Assembly: GCA_963826975.1 (NCBI GenBank) | Contig: CAWGZJ010000031.1 | Coordinates: forward strand, 1-64,000 | Length of the DNA: 64,000 bases | Source of the DNA: Palsa-883 sp963826975 | GTDB taxonomy: Bacteria > Pseudomonadota > Alphaproteobacteria > Acetobacterales > Acetobacteraceae | Reading direction: 5' to 3' | In this document: one piece after another, positions 56,379 to 64,000 of the stretch | How positions within the stretch are numbered: the first letter of the stretch is position 1 | How the letters are laid out: every line of letters begins with the position of its first letter | Translations under genes and position numbers: made by a program | Notes under the pieces: model-generated | Databases searched by the model: none | What the model saw: the letters and a program-made list of their open reading frames with translations, nothing else | Told to the model about the DNA's origin: nothing

Positions 56379-57370
56379 CGTGTGGCGCGGGCCTGCGCCT
56401 CCAGCGCCAGGCGGCAGACGGTGAACACGTGCGACTGGGGCACCGCTGTCGTCGTGCGGTTGGTGATATCGCTGACAAAATCATGGAAATAGCTGATCGG
56501 TTCGTCGCCGCAGGGAATATGCCGCGTGCCGGTCCGGTCCACCAGGAAGACATGATCCTCGCCTTCGCGCCCGGCGATATCGACGTTCTTGCGCACCTCG
56601 ATGGTGCCCTGCGTGCCCAGCACGAACAGCCGCCCGTCGCCCCAGGTCGGCAGGCCGTCGGCGGTGAACCAGTCTATGCGGGCGTAGCCACGCACCGATG
56701 GGGTTTGCAGAGTCATTTCGGCGAAATCCTCGAACCCCGTCGGCTCGGTGCCGAAACAACCTATCGTGCTACTGACGATCGTTGCGTCTTCGGCGCCGGC
56801 GAAGGCCAGGAACTGATCGATCTGGTGGCAGCCGATATCGTTGATGATGCCGCCATAGGCCGGCTTGTCGAAGAACCACGACGGCCGCAACGCGCGGTTC
56901 AGCCGGTGCGGGCCCAGACCCACCGTCTGCACCACCCGCCCGATGGCGCCGGCGCGCACCAGGTCCCACGCCTTGCGCGCCGACGGCTTGGTAAATCGTT
57001 CCGAAAAGCAGACCGTCCAGATGCGCCCGGTCTCCTGCACCGCGCGCCGCACGGCGGTGAGTTGCTCGGTCGTCGTGACGCCCGGCTTGTCGCACAGCAC
57101 GTCCTTGCCGCGCCGCATCGCCGCGATCGCCAGGTCGGCCCGGTCGCGCGGCACCGCGGACAGCACGATGAAGTCGATCGACGGATCGTCCAGCAACCGC
57201 TCGCGCGGCACCGCCGGCACGTGGGGAAAGCGCTTCCGGAAGCCGGCCAGAACGCGCGGGTCGGTGGTGTCGGGATCGTGGCCGACGCAGTCCTGGCCGG
57301 CGGCCAGCAGGCCTTCGGTCAGGTCGTAGACGTGGCGATGATCCAGCCCGATCGCGGCGAAGCGTGCCAT
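56354..57370 (-). CDS. Gfo/Idh/MocA family oxidoreductase
   Basis: A 338-residue dehydrogenase. ARFAAIGLDHRHVYDLTEGL at the N-terminus, then IDFIVLSAVPRDRADLAIAA and VLCDKPGVTTTEQL, where D-K-P replaces the usual E-K-P. YGGIINDIGCHQIDQFLAFA carries the likely catalytic His. It is followed by another Gfo/Idh gene and diverges from the SDR gene. It probably belongs to a sugar catabolic cluster. Confidence 0.9.
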   Translation of the reverse strand: MARFAAIGLDHRHVYDLTEGLLAAGQDCVGHDPDTTDPRVLAGFRKRFPHVPAVPRERLLDDPSIDFIVLSAVPRDRADLAIAAMRRGKDVLCDKPGVTTTEQLTAVRRAVQETGRIWTVCFSERFTKPSARKAWDLVRAGAIGRVVQTVGLGPHRLNRALRPSWFFDKPAYGGIINDIGCHQIDQFLAFAGAEDATIVSSTIGCFGTEPTGFEDFAEMTLQTPSVRGYARIDWFTADGLPTWGDGRLFVLGTQGTIEVRKNVDIAGREGEDHVFLVDRTGTRHIPCGDEPISYFHDFVSDITNRTTTAVPQSHVFTVCRLALEAQARATRFVAEHAA

Positions 57371-57470
57371 GCGTATCTCCCTTCCGCGGAAAACTCGCAC
57401 CATCTTGGCCGCCTCGCAACCAAGGTCCACACTGCCGCCACCAACATCAACCCCTGGAGGAGAAAGAACC

Positions 57471-58217
57471 ATGGCCGATCGCGTCGCCGTCATCACCGGA
57501 GCAGGCAGTGGCATTGGCAGGGCGTCGGCGCTGGCGCTGATGGCGGGGGGCTGGTCGGTGGCGCTGGCTGGCCGGCGCAAGGAAGCGTTGGAGGAAACCG
57601 CCGGCATGGCGACCGGCGGGCGATCGCTGGCGGTGCCGACCGACGTGATCGAGCCGGACCAGGTTGCCGCGCTGTTCGCCGCGGTTGGCGAAAAATTCGG
57701 CCGTGTCGACATGCTGTTCAACAACGCCGGCGGCAATGTTCCCAGCACGAACTTTGGTGATTTCACCTGGGAAATGTGGACCAAGGTGGTCGCGGTGAAC
57801 CTGAACGCGATGTTCCTGTGCGCCAACGCCGCGTTTCGCATGATGCGTGACCAGACGCCGCAGGGCGGACGGATTATCAATAACGGATCGATTTCCGCAC
57901 ATGTGCCTCGGCCGGGGTCGGCGGCTTATACGACGACCAAGCACGCGGTAACCGGGCTGACGAGGTCGATCGCGCTGGATGGGCGGCAGTATGATATCTG
58001 CAGCGGCCAGATCGATATCGGGAACGCGGCGACGCCAATGACCGCGCGGTCTACCAACGGGCAGATGCAGCCTTATGGGCAGATGGCGGTGGAGGCGCGG
58101 ATGGATGTGAACCATGTTGGCGCGCAAGTGGCGTTCATGGCGAATTTGCCGCTGGAGTCGAACGTGCAGTTTGTTACGATCATGGCAACGAAGATGCCGT
58201 TTATCGGCCGGGGGTAA
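57471..58217 (+). CDS. Short-chain dehydrogenase/reductase
   Basis: A 248-residue SDR. Cofactor motif TGAGSGIG (residues 9-16), NNAGG (about residue 86), Ser in NNGSISAHVPRP and the catalytic YTTTKHAVTG. AVITGAGS and the Arg-rich loop LAGRRKEALEE fit a classical SDR. A GGAGGAG site precedes the ATG. It diverges from two sugar-type dehydrogenases; substrate unknown. Confidence 0.92.
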   Translation: MADRVAVITGAGSGIGRASALALMAGGWSVALAGRRKEALEETAGMATGGRSLAVPTDVIEPDQVAALFAAVGEKFGRVDMLFNNAGGNVPSTNFGDFTWEMWTKVVAVNLNAMFLCANAAFRMMRDQTPQGGRIINNGSISAHVPRPGSAAYTTTKHAVTGLTRSIALDGRQYDICSGQIDIGNAATPMTARSTNGQMQPYGQMAVEARMDVNHVGAQVAFMANLPLESNVQFVTIMATKMPFIGRG

Positions 58218-58228
58218 GGTGGGGTTTT

Positions 58229-58350
58229 TGCTCCCCCTCCCCTTGAGGGAGGGGGTTGGGGGGGGAGGGGTTGGTGCCAGGGTCGCACCGAAGCCTCGTG
58301 CGCGCCGACCCCTCCCCCCAACCCCCTCCCTCAAGGGGAGGGGGAGTAGA
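58229..58350. repeat. CTCCCCCTCCCCTTGAGGG palindromic repeat (copy 3)
   Basis: CTCCCCCTCCCCTTGAGGG pairs with CCCTCAAGGGGAGGGGGAG, inner GGGGGTTGGGGGGGGAGG / CCCCTCCCCCCAACCCCC. It lies between the convergent SDR and S49 peptidase genes. Confidence 0.8.
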
Positions 58351-58356
58351 AGGACC

Positions 58357-59154
58357 TCACCCCAGCAAATCAATCCTCGCGCGTCGTTCTTCCACCGCAT
58401 CCAACATCGAGTGCATCGCCAACCCTGGCAGCCGGCTTAACAGCCCGCGCTTGCGTGGGCGGAACACGTGGGGTTTTGCGCGCTTGCCGCCCAACTCGCG
58501 CACCAGTCCATCCAAATCAGCGAACCCGTCGATCAGCCCACGCTCCAACGCGTGCTCGCCGAGCATGAAGCTGCCGTCGAACACCGTATTCTCATCCACC
58601 GGCAGCTTCCCGGCGCGCCGCGTCCGCACCCAGTCCTTGAAGCGCAGATGCAGATCGTCCAGCAGGGCCTGGATGAACACCGCGTCCTCCGGCCGCTCCG
58701 GGCTGAACGGATCGAGCCGCGCTTTGTTTGTCCCGGCGGTATACATCCGCCGCTCCACGCCCACACGCGCGATCAGGTCAGTCAGGCCGAAGCTGCCGCC
58801 GCGCACGCCGATCGAGCCGACGATGCTCATCGGATTGGCATGGATCACATCCGCGGCGCAGGCCAGCCAGTAGCCGCCCGAGGCACCGACTTCCTGGATC
58901 ACTGCGTGCACCTTGACTTTTGCCTCATCGGCCCGGCGGCGGATGCGCGCGGCGATCAGGTCGGACTGCACCGGTGATCCGCCGGGGCTGTCGATGTCCA
59001 GGATCACCGGCGCCCCGCGCGCCTGATGAAACGCCCGGTCGATCAATTCGCCGTGGCTGGCGATGTTCAGCGTGCCGGGGCGTCCCGCCAGCAGCCCGTG
59101 CAACTCGATCACGCCGATGCGCGGCGCCTGCCAGAACTTCAGCTTGAAGCGCAT
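58357..59154 (-). CDS. S49 family peptidase (SppA/SohB type)
   Basis: A 265-residue serine peptidase. VIELHGLLAGRPGTLNIASH, VILDIDSPGGSPVQSDLIAA, nucleophile Ser in QEVGASGGYWLACAAD, GSIGVRGGSFGLTDLIARVG and the general-base Lys in TAGTNKARLDPFSPE. These are the short SppA-like features. No signal peptide is clear, but the first helix may be membrane-associated. Degrades signal peptides or membrane-protein fragments. Confidence 0.92.
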   Translation of the reverse strand: MRFKLKFWQAPRIGVIELHGLLAGRPGTLNIASHGELIDRAFHQARGAPVILDIDSPGGSPVQSDLIAARIRRRADEAKVKVHAVIQEVGASGGYWLACAADVIHANPMSIVGSIGVRGGSFGLTDLIARVGVERRMYTAGTNKARLDPFSPERPEDAVFIQALLDDLHLRFKDWVRTRRAGKLPVDENTVFDGSFMLGEHALERGLIDGFADLDGLVRELGGKRAKPHVFRPRKRGLLSRLPGLAMHSMLDAVEERRARIDLLG

Positions 59155-59158
59155 CGGG

Positions 59159-60511
59159 CTACGCCGCGACGCCGGCGAGGCGGTTCATCTCCAGCCAGCT
59201 TGCGCGATAGGCTGCATCGCCGGGTGGTGATGCGGCGTCGATCTCCGCCATCCAGCGATCCTCGACCGCGATCGATTCCGCCCAGAACACGGCAACAATT
59301 TCCGCCCGGTCGGCGGCATCGCCGCCCGCCAGGACATCGGCAACGCGCGTGTAAAAATCCGCCTCCAGCGCGTCGCGTTCGTCTCGGATGGCCGCGAGAT
59401 GGATCGGGAAATCGCCCAGCATGGCGCGATGCAGCCGTTCGTGCCGCCACCACAAGGTACGTGGATCGAAATGATCGGTCGGCCGCGGCCCGTGCGCCGG
59501 CGGTGGCGCATCGGCGAACACCGGCTTGAAGATCGAGATGCACGGCGCCGCCGTCCCGGTGACCCAGTGCACCGCGCGCTCGGCGTGCAGTTCGGAGACC
59601 AGGGAGTTGACGGTCTGCCCGCCGCGCTCGCCGTCGGCTGCGTGCATGCAGATGGTGCGCGTGGTGGTGTGCTGCGGATGCCAGTCCGGATCCGTTTCGG
59701 CCATGGCGCCGTGATCGCGCAGGATCGCCATCATGTCCAGGGCCGTCAGGCGCCCGCGGCGACGTTGCAGCAACGTGGAGGAGCGGACGCAGCGCGCGCG
59801 GCCCTGGCTGATCGTGTCGCGCTGCGCGTCGGCGATTATCGTTGCATAATCTATTGTTACGTGGCCGGAGGCGTGGCCCGGCGCGGCGTCGTTGCGCCAT
59901 CCGGCGTCGCGGATGTGCGCGTCCAGCCCGGCGCTGACGCGATCGGCGTCGCGGCCGATGCTGTAGGCGTTGGAGATCGAGCGCACCCCCGTCACGCGCT
60001 GCACCAGCCAATGCCGGCGCATGGTTTCTACCACGTACGCCTGGTGCGGATCGGCAACGATGAAGCTGTTGTGGTAGAACCGCGACGCCAGGTGACCGCA
60101 ACTGCCACCTTGGCCGTGCTGCTCGAGCAGGGTGGTGATGACCTCGACGGCTTCAGCCGCGGTCGCCGCGCGCTCCAGCGCCAGGCGCAGCAGGTCCATG
60201 CCGGTCAGCGCCGGTTGTTCCTGGGGCGGGGTGCGGGCGTGCACCGCCTCGTTGCCGATGACGACGCCGTGCTCGTTGGCACCCATCTCGGCGCCCCACA
60301 TCCAGAACGGCCGGCACAGCAGGGCGGCGTGCGTGCGCCGCGCCTGGGGAATGGTGATGTAGGTGCAGGTGAGCTCGGCGCCGGGCTTGTGGTCAGCGCC
60401 TGGGGTGAACTCGACGGACTGCGCTTCGTTGCGCTCGCGGTCGCTGTTCTTGCCGAACAGGGCGACGCGGCTGGCGGTCGCGTCGGGTAGGGCAACGATG
60501 GTGTCGCACAT
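59159..60511 (-). CDS. Secernin-like peptidase C69 family protein
   Basis: A 450-residue Ntn-type protein. It begins MCDTIVALPDATASRVALFG with Cys-2 as the probable nucleophile after Met removal, and FGKNSDRERNEAQSV is characteristic of peptidase C69/secernin. WGAEMGANEHGVVIGNEAV and HNSFIVADPHQAYVVETM also fit. It likely hydrolyses dipeptides or amides in the cytoplasm. It starts divergently from the HtrA gene. Confidence 0.85.
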   Translation of the reverse strand: MCDTIVALPDATASRVALFGKNSDRERNEAQSVEFTPGADHKPGAELTCTYITIPQARRTHAALLCRPFWMWGAEMGANEHGVVIGNEAVHARTPPQEQPALTGMDLLRLALERAATAAEAVEVITTLLEQHGQGGSCGHLASRFYHNSFIVADPHQAYVVETMRRHWLVQRVTGVRSISNAYSIGRDADRVSAGLDAHIRDAGWRNDAAPGHASGHVTIDYATIIADAQRDTISQGRARCVRSSTLLQRRRGRLTALDMMAILRDHGAMAETDPDWHPQHTTTRTICMHAADGERGGQTVNSLVSELHAERAVHWVTGTAAPCISIFKPVFADAPPPAHGPRPTDHFDPRTLWWRHERLHRAMLGDFPIHLAAIRDERDALEADFYTRVADVLAGGDAADRAEIVAVFWAESIAVEDRWMAEIDAASPPGDAAYRASWLEMNRLAGVAA

Positions 60512-60680
60512 GGGCGCCTCTTGCTTTACTGTGCGTTGTCACCCGGCCGCGGCATTCGCCGAAGCCGACGGCGACGCGGCGGGGGCGGGATTGTGCGCGC
60601 GGACGGCCGTGCCGTCACGGTGCTGGCCGTCCGCGCACCGATGGCGAGGCGCAGGTTTACCACAAGGAGGAGATCGCCAT

Positions 60681-62063
60681 ATGGAAACGCACATCCGTTG
60701 CATCATGCTTCTCGCGATGGCCCTGACCGCCGCGCTGGGGTCTCAACCGGCGGCGGCACAGCAAACGATGGATTTCAACCAGACGGAGCTGATTCGAAGC
60801 CTGCTGCCGACTGTGGTTAACATCGTCTCAACCGTGCCGGCCAGCAGCGGCGCCGGCGCCGTGGCTACGCCCCAGACATTGAACGGGTCGGGCTTTGTCA
60901 TCGACCCAAGCGGGCTGATCGCAACCAACGACCACGTGATTCACGGTGCCTACCAGCTGCAGGTGACGTTCTCCGACGGCCAGACCGTGCCAGCCAAATT
61001 GGTGGCCACGGCGTCGACCATCGACATTGCGGTTATCAAGGTGGAAACACCGCACGCGCTGGTTGCGGTGCGCTGGGGCGACAGCAACAAGTTGCAGATT
61101 GGTGACCCGGTGATCGCAATCGGAAACGCGCTCGGCCTGGGCATGGCGGTCAGTTCCGGTGTTGTCAGCGCGCTCAACCGGAACATCAACGCGTCACCGT
61201 TCGACGATTACATCCAGACTGACGCTTCAATCAACCACGGCAACTCCGGTGGCCCGCTGTTCAACCGGGCGGGTGAGGTGATCGGCATGGACACCGCCCT
61301 CATCTCGCCAACATCCGGCTCGGTCGGCCTCGGTTTCGCCCAACCATCGGCGGATGTGAAGTTTGTGACCGAACGGCTGATCCGTGACGGCTGGCCGAGG
61401 CCCGGATGGGTGGGCGGCACCGTGGAGGACGTGACGCCGGAACTCGCCCAGGCGCTGGGCTTGCCGGCGCCGAAGGGCTTGATCATCACGTCGCTGGCCG
61501 AGGATGGTCCAGCCGCCGCCGCCGGCCTGCAGGTCGGCGACGTCGTGTTGCGTTTCGGAGATCGTACGCCGCGGGATGCGCGTGAGTTGAAGCGCTTCGT
61601 CGCCGTATCGACTGTCGGTCAGACCGTACCCGTTACCGTGCTGCATGATGGGCAGGAGCGTATCGTTCCGGTCACAATCAAGCTGTGGCCCGAGACGGCG
61701 GCGGAGATCAAGGCCGCCTCCAGTCAGGCCGCGGCGCCCACCGTAACCATCCCCGCCGATCTCGGGCTGAGCCTTAGTGCCATCACCGCTGACGTCCGAG
61801 CCAAATACCGGCTGGACGTTGCGCAGGCTGGTGTGGTGATCAACGGAATCGCGGCCGGCACCGACGCGGCGACGCGCGGCTTGTCGGCCGGTGATGTCAT
61901 TCTGCGCATGCAGAATGAACCGGTGCAAACGCCACAGCAGGTGCAGGCGGCAATCGATGCCGCACGCGCGCAGCACCCGCCATATGTGGCTGCCCTTGTT
62001 CTGCAAAGGGCCCGGGACACACCCACGCCGGTCTGGATCGCGCTCCGCGTTAGCCAGCCGTAG
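60681..62063 (+). CDS. HtrA/DegP-type serine protease with two PDZ domains
   Basis: A 460-residue periplasmic protease with signal peptide (MQLHIR-like METHIRCIMLLAMALTAALG, cleavage near AAAQ). The trypsin-like domain has His in ATNDHVIHG, Asp in STIDIAVIKVE and Ser in NHGNSGGPL. PDZ1 starts at GLGFAQPSADVK/WVGGTVEDVTPE, and PDZ2 lies around ADLGLSLSAITADV. A strong AAGGAGG site precedes the ATG. The His motif is NDHV rather than the commoner NNHV. Confidence 0.93.
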   Translation: METHIRCIMLLAMALTAALGSQPAAAQQTMDFNQTELIRSLLPTVVNIVSTVPASSGAGAVATPQTLNGSGFVIDPSGLIATNDHVIHGAYQLQVTFSDGQTVPAKLVATASTIDIAVIKVETPHALVAVRWGDSNKLQIGDPVIAIGNALGLGMAVSSGVVSALNRNINASPFDDYIQTDASINHGNSGGPLFNRAGEVIGMDTALISPTSGSVGLGFAQPSADVKFVTERLIRDGWPRPGWVGGTVEDVTPELAQALGLPAPKGLIITSLAEDGPAAAAGLQVGDVVLRFGDRTPRDARELKRFVAVSTVGQTVPVTVLHDGQERIVPVTIKLWPETAAEIKAASSQAAAPTVTIPADLGLSLSAITADVRAKYRLDVAQAGVVINGIAAGTDAATRGLSAGDVILRMQNEPVQTPQQVQAAIDAARAQHPPYVAALVLQRARDTPTPVWIALRVSQP

Positions 62064-62131
62064 CACGCATTTCTCACACGCTCGCGGGCGCCGGCTTGGT
62101 CGTTGCTGCGACAAGAGGCTGGTCGAAGAAG

Positions 62132-62294
62132 ACTCTCCCCCTCCCCTTGAGGGCTTGGGGCGCGAAGCGGACCAAGGTTGAGGGGAGGGGGCGGCGCGCA
62201 AAAATCTTTCGGAGTGACCCTGGCACCAACCCCTCCCCCCAACCTTGGTCCGCTTCGCGCCCCAAGCCCTCAAGGGGAGGGGGAGAGTCTTCCC
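62132..62294. repeat. CTCCCCCTCCCCTTGAGGG palindromic repeat (copy 4)
   Basis: GACTCTCCCCCTCCCCTTGA pairs with CAAGGGGAGGGGGAGAGTC; inner CTTGGGGCGCGAAGCGGACC / GGTCCGCTTCGCGCCCCAAG is the longer variant also seen in copy 1. It sits between htrA and the esterase gene. Confidence 0.8.
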
Positions 62295-62377
62295 CGATCC
62301 AGGCTTAAGACACCGGCCCAGGCAATTTGTGCCCGGGCGATCTGCTGTTAGCATCGTCCAAAACCAAGGTAACAGGA

Positions 62378-63385
62378 ATGCGCAAATTCTTTGGGCCGGC
62401 GGGTTCGGTCAGCCGCCTCACGATCGAGAGTCAAGCCCTGAAAAGCAACCTATTGGGCGATCCAACGGCACGCGCCGTCGACGTGTACGTGCCCGCCGGA
62501 CATGACGGAGCAGGGTTACCCCTGCTGGTCGATCTTGTCGGCTTCACCAGCAGCGGATTGTCGCACACCAATTGGGTTGGCTTCCGCGAGAACATGCCGG
62601 AACGCCTCGACCGGCTGATCGGCGAAGGGCGCCTGGCTCCTGTTGTCGTTGCCTTTCCGGATTGCTTCACCAGGCTTGGCGGCAACCAATACATCAACTC
62701 CGCAGCCATGGGCGCCTGGGAAGATTTCCTGCTTTCCGAGATGCTGCCGGCGATCGAACAGCGTTTCCGGTGTGGTGGCACAGGCCGCCGCGGCGTGTTC
62801 GGCAAGAGTTCGGGCGGCTATGGTGCGATCACACATGCGCTGCGCCACTCCGACGTCTGGTCGGCCGCGGCGTGCCATTCCGGCGATATGGGCTTCGAGT
62901 TGTGCTATCTGCCTGACATGCCGGCGGTGCTTCGTGCCCTCGCGGATAACGAAAACTCCATTGAACGGTGGTGGCGGAAGCTTGAGGGCGGCAACAAGCG
63001 TCCTGACGGCGCCTTCAAGGTCTTCAACGTCCTGGCGATGGCGGCCAGCTACGATCCCGATCCCACGCAGTTCCTTGGGATGCGGCTGCCGGTCACGTTC
63101 GACACCTGCGAGATCATTGAGGAACGCTGGGCCAATTGGCTGCGGCAAGACCCGGTGGTCGCGATCGAGACTTTGGCGGGCAACCTCGGCCGGCTGAAGG
63201 CGCTCTATATCGATTGCGGGGAGAAGGATCAGTTCAATCTGCTGTACGGCGCGCGTAGGTTCGTTCGGCGGCTGAATGAACTCGGTGTTGCACACCGCTA
63301 TGACGAGTTCCCCGACAGTCATACCGACGTCGACTACCGGATGGATGAGAGCTTGCCGTTTTTGGCGCGGGCGCTGATGGCTTGA
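62378..63385 (+). CDS. Esterase D/PHB depolymerase-type alpha/beta hydrolase
   Basis: A 335-residue protein. DVYVPAGHDGAGLPLLVDLV opens the fold, VVVAFPDCFTRLGGNQYINS and the elbow FGKSSGGYGAITHALRH carry the nucleophile Ser (GKSSGG), and HRYDEFPDSHTDVDYRMDES supplies the C-terminal His. This is the PF00756 esterase family. The ATG follows AACAGGA. Native substrate not identifiable. Confidence 0.85.
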   Translation: MRKFFGPAGSVSRLTIESQALKSNLLGDPTARAVDVYVPAGHDGAGLPLLVDLVGFTSSGLSHTNWVGFRENMPERLDRLIGEGRLAPVVVAFPDCFTRLGGNQYINSAAMGAWEDFLLSEMLPAIEQRFRCGGTGRRGVFGKSSGGYGAITHALRHSDVWSAAACHSGDMGFELCYLPDMPAVLRALADNENSIERWWRKLEGGNKRPDGAFKVFNVLAMAASYDPDPTQFLGMRLPVTFDTCEIIEERWANWLRQDPVVAIETLAGNLGRLKALYIDCGEKDQFNLLYGARRFVRRLNELGVAHRYDEFPDSHTDVDYRMDESLPFLARALMA

Positions 63386-63478
63386 TGTACACTCCCGCGG
63401 TCGCGGGTTCGGTGCGCGGGGGCAGGCCCTCACCCGGATCGCTGCGCGATCCGACCTCTCCCGCTTGCGGGAGAGGTA
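63385..63478. repeat. Palindromic repeat, CTCTCCCGC family (copy 3, shorter)
   Basis: TACACTCCCGCGGTCGCGGG at one end and CCTCTCCCGCTTGCGGGAGAG at the other, with GGCAGGCCCTCACCCGGATC inside. Related to copies at 14.5 and 34.5 kb, but with a reduced left part. Confidence 0.65.
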
Positions 63479-63576
63479 AGTGAAAAAAGGCGGCTTGCGA
63501 TGCCGCTTGCCGGCGGGATGGGCTATACGAAGCCGGACCGATTGGCGCCACCGCCACCACGCAGGGAGCATCGCCC

Positions 63577-64000
63577 ATGGCTGAAGCTGCGAACCTGCTC
63601 CGCCACCAGACCTCGCCGTATCTGCTGCAGCACGCCGAGAACCCGGTGCACTGGCGGCCCTGGGGCGCGGCGCCCTGGCCGAGGCGCGCGGACGCCGACA
63701 AGCCGATCCTGCTGTCGATCGGCTATGCCGCGTGCCACTGGTGCCACGTCATGGCGCACGAATCGTTCGAGGACCCCGACACCGCCGCGCTGATGAACAC
63801 GCTGTTCGTCAACATCAAGGTCGATCGCGAGGAACGCCCCGACATCGACCATCTGTACATGTCCGCCCTGCATGGCCTGGGCGAGCAGGGCGGCTGGCCG
63901 CTGACCATGTTCCTCGCGCCCGATGGCGCGCCATTCTGGGGCGGCACGTATTTCCCGCCGACGCCGCGCTGGGGCCGCCCGTCTTTCCAACAGGTGCTGC
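63577..64000 (+). CDS. DUF255/thioredoxin-like protein (YyaL type), N-terminal part
   Basis: Runs off the right edge. MAEAANLLRHQTSPYLLQHA, NPVHWRPWG, then SIGYAACHWCHVMAHESFED with the CxxC-like ACHWCHV, VDREERPDIDHLY, GGWPLTMFLAPDG and PFWGGTYFPP are the DUF255 (Spermatogenesis-associated protein 20/YyaL) pattern. Residues around PWPRRADADKP depart from the usual sequence ALAEAR-like, as if a lost and a gained base near 63665-63690 had compensated. Function of this family is unclear. Confidence 0.88.
   Translation, partial: MAEAANLLRHQTSPYLLQHAENPVHWRPWGAAPWPRRADADKPILLSIGYAACHWCHVMAHESFEDPDTAALMNTLFVNIKVDREERPDIDHLYMSALHGLGEQGGWPLTMFLAPDGAPFWGGTYFPPTPRWGRPSFQQVL

Noticed and set aside
54452..57760. 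1102-codon plus-strand frame opposite CinA-C, DUF3617 and the two Gfo/Idh genes
   Set aside because: The opposite strand holds four genes with clear family motifs. The long frame is a shadow caused by high GC at third positions.

Overview
This is high-GC chromosomal DNA from an alphaproteobacterium, most likely a member of the Rhodospirillales (Acetobacteraceae-like). That placement is inferred from gene content: TamB, RNase D with an HRDC domain, PhaR next to a PhaC-type synthase, many CaiB/BaiF CoA-transferases, a liv-type amino-acid importer and several GC-rich palindromic repeat families. No rRNA, tRNA or CRISPR array is visible, and nothing indicates a prophage or plasmid backbone.

Layout. 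1-1.8 kb: the 3' end of a tamB-like gene. 2.4-7.7 kb: a GST and a divergent LysR regulator, RNase D, a decayed AbiEii-type toxin/antitoxin remnant and an unknown ORF. 7.9-14.5 kb: a sugar ABC importer (binding protein and two permeases, no ATPase), an epoxide-hydrolase-like enzyme and a GH38 alpha-mannosidase. 14.6-18.1 kb: phaR, a small helical-protein ORF, a PHA-synthase-like gene and a Gfo/Idh oxidoreductase. 18.4-24.3 kb: a nitrate/sulfonate-type ABC importer whose operon is split by an unknown membrane-protein gene and two repeats, led by an MHS-type MFS transporter. 24.9-30.0 kb: a complete livKHMGF operon in which every gene carries at least one apparent frameshift. 30.2-43.3 kb: DUF1028, GNAT, retropepsin-like, acyl-CoA synthetase, 3-hydroxyisobutyrate dehydrogenase, DUF3237, an IS4-family element, enoyl-CoA hydratase, CoA-transferase, metallophosphoesterase and UvrD helicase. 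43.3-47.3 kb: metF, then two group II introns. 48-64 kb: sulfotransferase, CapA-like, CoA-transferase, an enolase-superfamily enzyme, SGNH hydrolase, CinA-C, DUF3617, two Gfo/Idh dehydrogenases, an SDR, S49 peptidase, a secernin-like peptidase, HtrA, an esterase and the start of a DUF255 thioredoxin-like protein.

The genes describe a heterotroph that imports sugars/oligosaccharides, sulfonate/nitrate-like compounds and branched-chain amino acids, degrades acyl-CoA intermediates (CoA ligase, CoA-transferases, hydratase, 3-hydroxyisobutyrate dehydrogenase) and stores carbon as PHA.

The most striking structure lies at 44.5-47.3 kb. One copy of a palindromic repeat family that recurs in the window carries two related group II introns, one in each arm, inserted at the same site and facing tail to tail across the 21-nt loop. 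One intron is full length with a reverse transcriptase/maturase; the other has lost almost the whole ORF but keeps its RNA ends. Another copy of the same repeat family holds the IS4-family element. At least five dispersed repeat families occupy the intergenic spaces. More than ten single-base frameshifts, concentrated at 25-31 kb, suggest either uncorrected long-read errors or real decay.
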